Below are positions 59,701 through 64,000 of a DNA stretch of 64,000 nucleotides, in pieces. Numbering within the stretch: the stretch's first letter is position 1; each line of letters opens with the position of its first letter. The DNA lies in assembly GCA_033063855.1 (NCBI GenBank), contig CP093831.1, forward strand, positions 930,001-994,000. Reading direction: 5' to 3'. The DNA comes from Smittia aterrima (taxonomy: Eukaryota; Arthropoda; Insecta; Diptera; Chironomidae). Under the pieces are notes generated by a model. It saw only the letters and a list, made by a program, of their open reading frames with translations. It ran no database searches and was not told the DNA's origin. Made by a program: the position numbers and the translations under genes.

Positions 59701-62597
59701 AGATTTGTCGGAAGATCGAATGTCAATCGGACGACGACTGTAGCAATGATAAAAGATGCGACAACCACATGTGCAAGATCGTCTGTCTGATGGGAGAACC
59801 TTGCGGTGAAAATGCACTCTGCACTGCTGAGAATCACAAACAAGTTTGTCAATGTCAACCAGGCTTCTCTGGCGACCCGCTTAAGAGTTGCAAAGTGATT
59901 GATTATTGTGAAAGTTCTCCTTGTGGAGAAGGCGCTATCTGCAAAAATAATCGTGGCTCATTCAAATGTTCTTGTTCGAAAGGTTTCGTTGGTGAACCTT
60001 ACACGGTTGGTTGCCAAAAAGCTGTCGAGTGTCAAATTAACGACGATTGTCCAAAAGCTGCGAAATGCGTTCAAGAAAATGGAGTTCCCAAGTGTCGCGA
60101 TGTTTGTGAGAGCGTCACTTGTGGACCTAACGCTGAATGTCAATCTGAAAATCACGCAGCTTTCTGTAACTGTCGCAATGGCTACGAAGGAAACCCGAAA
60201 GATCGTGTCAACGGCTGCAAACCTAAGCCAACTCCATGCCAAACGAACTCTGAATGTCCCCATGACGCTTATTGTAATGGTCTCACTTGCAAACCGGCTT
60301 GTTCATCCGATTCAGAATGCGCTACGCAAGAAGCTTGTTTAAGCGGACAATGCTTGAATCCATGTGACCTTCCACAATCTTGTGGAATGAACGCTGAATG
60401 TTCAATGAGATCCCACGTCAAGCTCTGCTCATGCCCGGCAGGTTTTACTGGAAATTCCGAGAGTGAATGTGTTCGTATTCCCGTCGCTTGCTCGTCAAAC
60501 GTCGACTGTTCTTCAGGCAAATCGTGCACAGACACAATGTGTATGCCACTCTGCTCGGCTGATCAAGAATGTGCGCTTAATGAGAAATGCATCGATGGAA
60601 ACTGTATGCTGACCTGTCGCGTTGATAACGATTGTTTCCTCGGACATATTTGCCTTCACAATAAATGCGTTTTCGGTTGTCACTCTGACGAAGATTGCAG
60701 TGGAAGTGAATCATGTCTCAACAACAAATGTAAAAATCCATGCGAAGAAAATCCTTGCGGACCGAATGCTATGTGCACAGTTTCAAATCAACGAGCTAGC
60801 TGCTCTTGCACACGCGGTATGGTCCCAAGTCCATCAGCTAAGATTGGTTGCACAAGATCGCCTGCTCTGCCTTGCTCGGAGAATCGTGACTGTGGAGAAG
60901 ACTCAGCGTGCTTTAATGATTTCTGTCGACCAGTTTGTGCAAACGATGCTGGTTGCTTGAACAACGAGAGATGTGATCGTGGCGCTTGTAAACCTTTGTG
61001 CCGTAAAGACGATGACTGTAGACAAGGCGAGACGTGTCAAGGACAAATTTGTTCTGCGGGATGTCGATCAAATTCTGGATGCCCTGATACACTTTCATGT
61101 GTGAATCAACAATGCGTTGACCCATGTCAAGATCCAACTGCCTGCGGAACGAATGCGGAATGTACTGTTTACAAACATCAAGCGAAATGTTCTTGTGTTG
61201 AACCTTTAGTTGGCAACGCAGCAGTAAGTTGCAGATATCCGTTGTCTTCATGCGAAAAACACGAAGATTGCGCCAAGGGACAAACTTGCTATGGAAAGGA
61301 ATGCCGATCGACATGTCGCAACGATCAAAATTGTTTATCCGACGAACGCTGTATCAGAGGAACATGTCGAGCTGTTTGCAGTACCGACAGTCAATGTAGT
61401 CAAGACTTTATTTGCGAGAATCGAGTTTGTCAAGCCGGCTGTCGTAATGATAACAACTGCCCCAAAGATCAAACGTGTATCAACAAGCAATGCACAAATC
61501 CCTGCTCGATGTCGGGTCAGTGTGGTTTGTGTGCTGAATGTAACGTCTTTAATCATGCAATTCAATGCAACTGCCCACAAGGAATGATTGGAAATCCACT
61601 TATCGGTTGCTCGAGTCCACTTGAGTCGTGTAACAGCAATTGCGAATGCGACGAGTCGAAACGTTATTGCGTCTCAAAATGCAAAGCGACGAACGACTGC
61701 GCTTGCGGTCAAGTTTGTCAACGCGGAACATGTCGAATGAAATGTAATCCCGGCAATTGTGCTACCGGTCAACTTTGCACGAAGAATGTCTGCGTTGATG
61801 GTTGTCGTCGTAACTCTGATTGTAGTAATGATTTATCTTGCATTGAAGGTAAATGCAAAGACCCTTGCGCTTCAGCGAAATGTGGTGAGAAGGCGCTTTG
61901 CCGTGCTGCTGATCATCGAGCGCTCTGTCTCTGCCCCGATGGTTTTACTGGAGAACCGACCATCAAATGTCTTCAAGTCGAATGCCAAGACGACGAAAAT
62001 TGTGATCTCGATAAGAAATGTGTTGCTGGCTCTTGCAAGAATCCATGTCTTGAACGTGGCGTCTGTGGAATTAACGCACAGTGTCGTGTCGAAAATCGTC
62101 AAGCTACTTGCTTGTGTCTTCCTGGTTACTCTGGTGATGCTAAAATTGAATGTCAAGAGCCAAAGGTTGTCACTTGCCAGAGAAACACTTGTGGCCTTAA
62201 CAGTTTTTGTCTTGACACTCCTTCCGGACCGGAATGCAAGTGTCAAACTGGTTGCATCGGCGATGCTATCCGAGGCTGTACTTGTAACGATGAACAAATG
62301 AATGCGTGCTCAACGCATCAATGTGGAACTAACGCAATGTGCAAAATGGATAGAAATGGAGGTCCAAGTTGCCATTGTCCACCGCTGTATCCTAACGGAG
62401 ATCCTAACATAGAATGTAAATGTTTTAACCACTACTTAACCAACCTCTACTCATTTAACAATCGACTAAACAAATTCTCGACATGCTTTCAGGTGTCACA
62501 TATCTTCCACCAACTGAGCCGAAAGATTGCAGAACCACAGGTTGTATTAGAGGAGGTGATTGCGTACAGCAAGGAAGCAAATACGTCTGTCGACAGA
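47770..62597 (+). CDS. dpy: Dumpy, giant EGF/DPY-module matrix protein, 5' part
   Basis: Nine exons: 47770-47820, 51319-51523, 51587-51691, 51753-51869, 51938-52438, 52607-52852, 53064-55424, 55492-62415 and 62493-62597. Exon 1 encodes a signal peptide (MKHILPLVLWIVLLFNS). Exon 2 encodes LSQFSSRKNLFGNRHEVFFL and an LDLa-like CDGLQDCYMGSDE. Exons 3-5 carry the Dumpy N-terminal landmarks HCNDGFGGCNC, FAHCTNTLGSFTCTCFPGY and RCVENAECCNLPA. Calcium-binding EGF modules (DIDEC/DINEC) follow, alternating with cysteine-rich DPY modules. About 3,538 codons are visible, all open. The gene runs off the right edge, where further modules and the ZP and membrane parts are expected. Dumpy is an apical matrix fibre that links epidermis, tendon and trachea to cuticle. 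From exon 2 onward, every visible intron has phase 1. Confidence 0.96.
47821..51318 (+). other. First coding intron of dumpy
   Basis: 3.5 kb between the signal-peptide exon (donor GTAAGT) and the exon starting ALSQFSS (acceptor ACCTTGCAG). ORFs inside are chance-length. No nested gene was recognised. The position right after the signal peptide makes it a plausible place for enhancers. Confidence 0.6.
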
Positions 62598-64000
62598 GTG
62601 AGTACAAATCCAATCTTCAATCTCTAGTCAATAATTTAAATTCATTTAGTATTAAGCACGTATTTTTAATTCATCATAACAACAAAGTTTTATTACATTT
62701 CCAAAACATTATTCGAGTAATATTACTTTTTGATAATCCAAAAGCGTCGTTTGCCTTTTGCTGACGACGTTAACATTTTCATTAGACACTCGAGATTAAA
62801 ATTCAAAATTTACCAAATTAATTAGATTTTCGTTGATTGTTGAGATATTTTTGGCCTTTTAATAGTTAAATCATTAATCAATTTGGAATTAATCAATTTT
62901 GAAATTCAAACGAAAGTTTTGATCGTGAGTTCGGAACCAAAGCATCATTGTTATGAACATGAGAAGAGTCAAATGATGAAAGAGATTTAGAAAAGCTTGA
63001 AAATTTCAATTATTGAATATTTCAAAAAGCTTTGATAAAAGTCCTTTCATCGAGACTTATTCAAACACACAACAAACCATACACAGATTTAAACATTTTT
63101 GTTTTAAAATTCAAATTTTTTGTACTCAAATGTCACTGTCATGTCGCGGATTCCCAATCTGCCTATTTACATTTTTTTTTTCGAAAAACTTCCTTTTTGT
63201 TTCCCTCCTTCGCTCCATTTTTATCATGACCATAATCACCGCATGGAAATTCGTCCGATACTCCTCATCCATCTCCCATTCAGCGCCACATCCTTCAAAA
63301 TTTCGATTCCCCACAAAAAAACCGAAATCACGAGATATTTGTTAGGCAATGAAAATTTTTATTGAAGTAGTTGTTTTGACCGTTGTAAATAGTTAGTAAA
63401 ATTTTAAATTTATTTTTAAATAAGATCACCTGAAATGTTTGATGCATTTTCTGTTATGATAGCCAGATTGGGAATTGTGTGGACGGGACATTCTCACATA
63501 GAACGTGTTTTTGCAACTTTAGGCTCGGATATTTATGTTTATGTACAGTTTTTTGTGTTTTACTTTTACAAGCAAATCTTCCTTTTTTGGGTTAATTTTA
63601 TCATCGTCGTGTGTTGTTTGAGTCAAAAGCGCACTTTTTCTATGTACATAACTTTTATTTTGTTTATAAATGCAAGACGCAAAGAGAAATCGAATCAAAA
63701 AAAAATTCTTTCCCACTTCGACCCACCAAACAAAACATTTATTATCCCGCTTCTCTTTATTTTCACACACAAAACTTTTTCTTTGAAAAGCAATGCGTGA
63801 AACTGCAAAAAGAAAAAGACGAGAAAGATCGATCGAAAAAAGAAACTGCTTTTACTGTTTTATTTCCCGGGCACGAGCGTATGTGTTGGATGTCGAAAGC
63901 TCAACTCTTTGAGCTACGTCGAATAAACAAAACCGTAAACGAAATAATTCCGTTGTGAGAAACTCTTCCCTACACACAGTTCTCAACCTTCGTCGCTATT
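62598..64000 (+). other. Intron of dumpy continuing past the window
   Basis: A GTGAGT donor follows 62597. No EGF- or DPY-like exon is visible to the right edge. The stretch is AT-rich with A and T runs, and the short ORFs overlap on both strands and look random. Confidence 0.5.

Overview
This is a piece of an insect nuclear genome, most likely a nematoceran fly such as a midge. The evidence is spliced genes with short GT-AG introns, TATA plus TCAGT-type initiators, AATAAA poly(A) signals, and proteins that read as dipteran: a Dumpy extracellular-matrix giant, a Tctex-type dynein light chain, CacyBP, a small CTD phosphatase, tandem secreted lipases and a group III-type sPLA2. The species cannot be fixed from the sequence alone. 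I saw no transposon, CRISPR array, tRNA or rRNA. Exon borders were placed by eye from splice consensus, reading phase and family knowledge.

Left part (1-14.4 kb): the 3' end of a CCDC174-like gene; a complete gut-type acid lipase with its promoter (1.18-2.50 kb); a three-exon chemoreceptor-like fragment hidden in short ORFs (3.44-3.87 kb); then a Ly6/uPAR-type GPI-anchored protein gene. Its coding exons 2 and 3 lie at 13.5-14.4 kb, and its first exon is inferred at 5.02 kb. On that model an 8.4 kb intron holds two nested, opposite-strand, tandemly duplicated neutral lipases (5.95-7.12 and 7.51-8.67 kb), flanked by a diverged direct repeat.

Middle part (15.2-21 kb): a compact housekeeping cluster. 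A four-exon Dlc90F/DYNLT gene on the minus strand is divergent from a CacyBP/SIP gene, which is followed by a five-exon CTDSP-like phosphatase with a long 3' UTR.

Right part (21-64 kb): about 27 kb of gene-poor DNA containing one intronless secreted phospholipase A2 (39.9-40.6 kb, minus strand), then the 5' part of dumpy. Its signal-peptide exon is at 47.77 kb. After a 3.5 kb intron, eight further exons up to 62.6 kb encode LDLa-like, EGF and DPY modules, including single exons of 2.4 and 6.9 kb. About 3,538 codons are present and the gene runs off the right edge. The gene-poor stretch probably carries dumpy 5' UTR exons and regulatory DNA; this is inference.

Most of the many 60-120 codon ORFs in the gene-poor DNA are at the level expected by chance and were left out.
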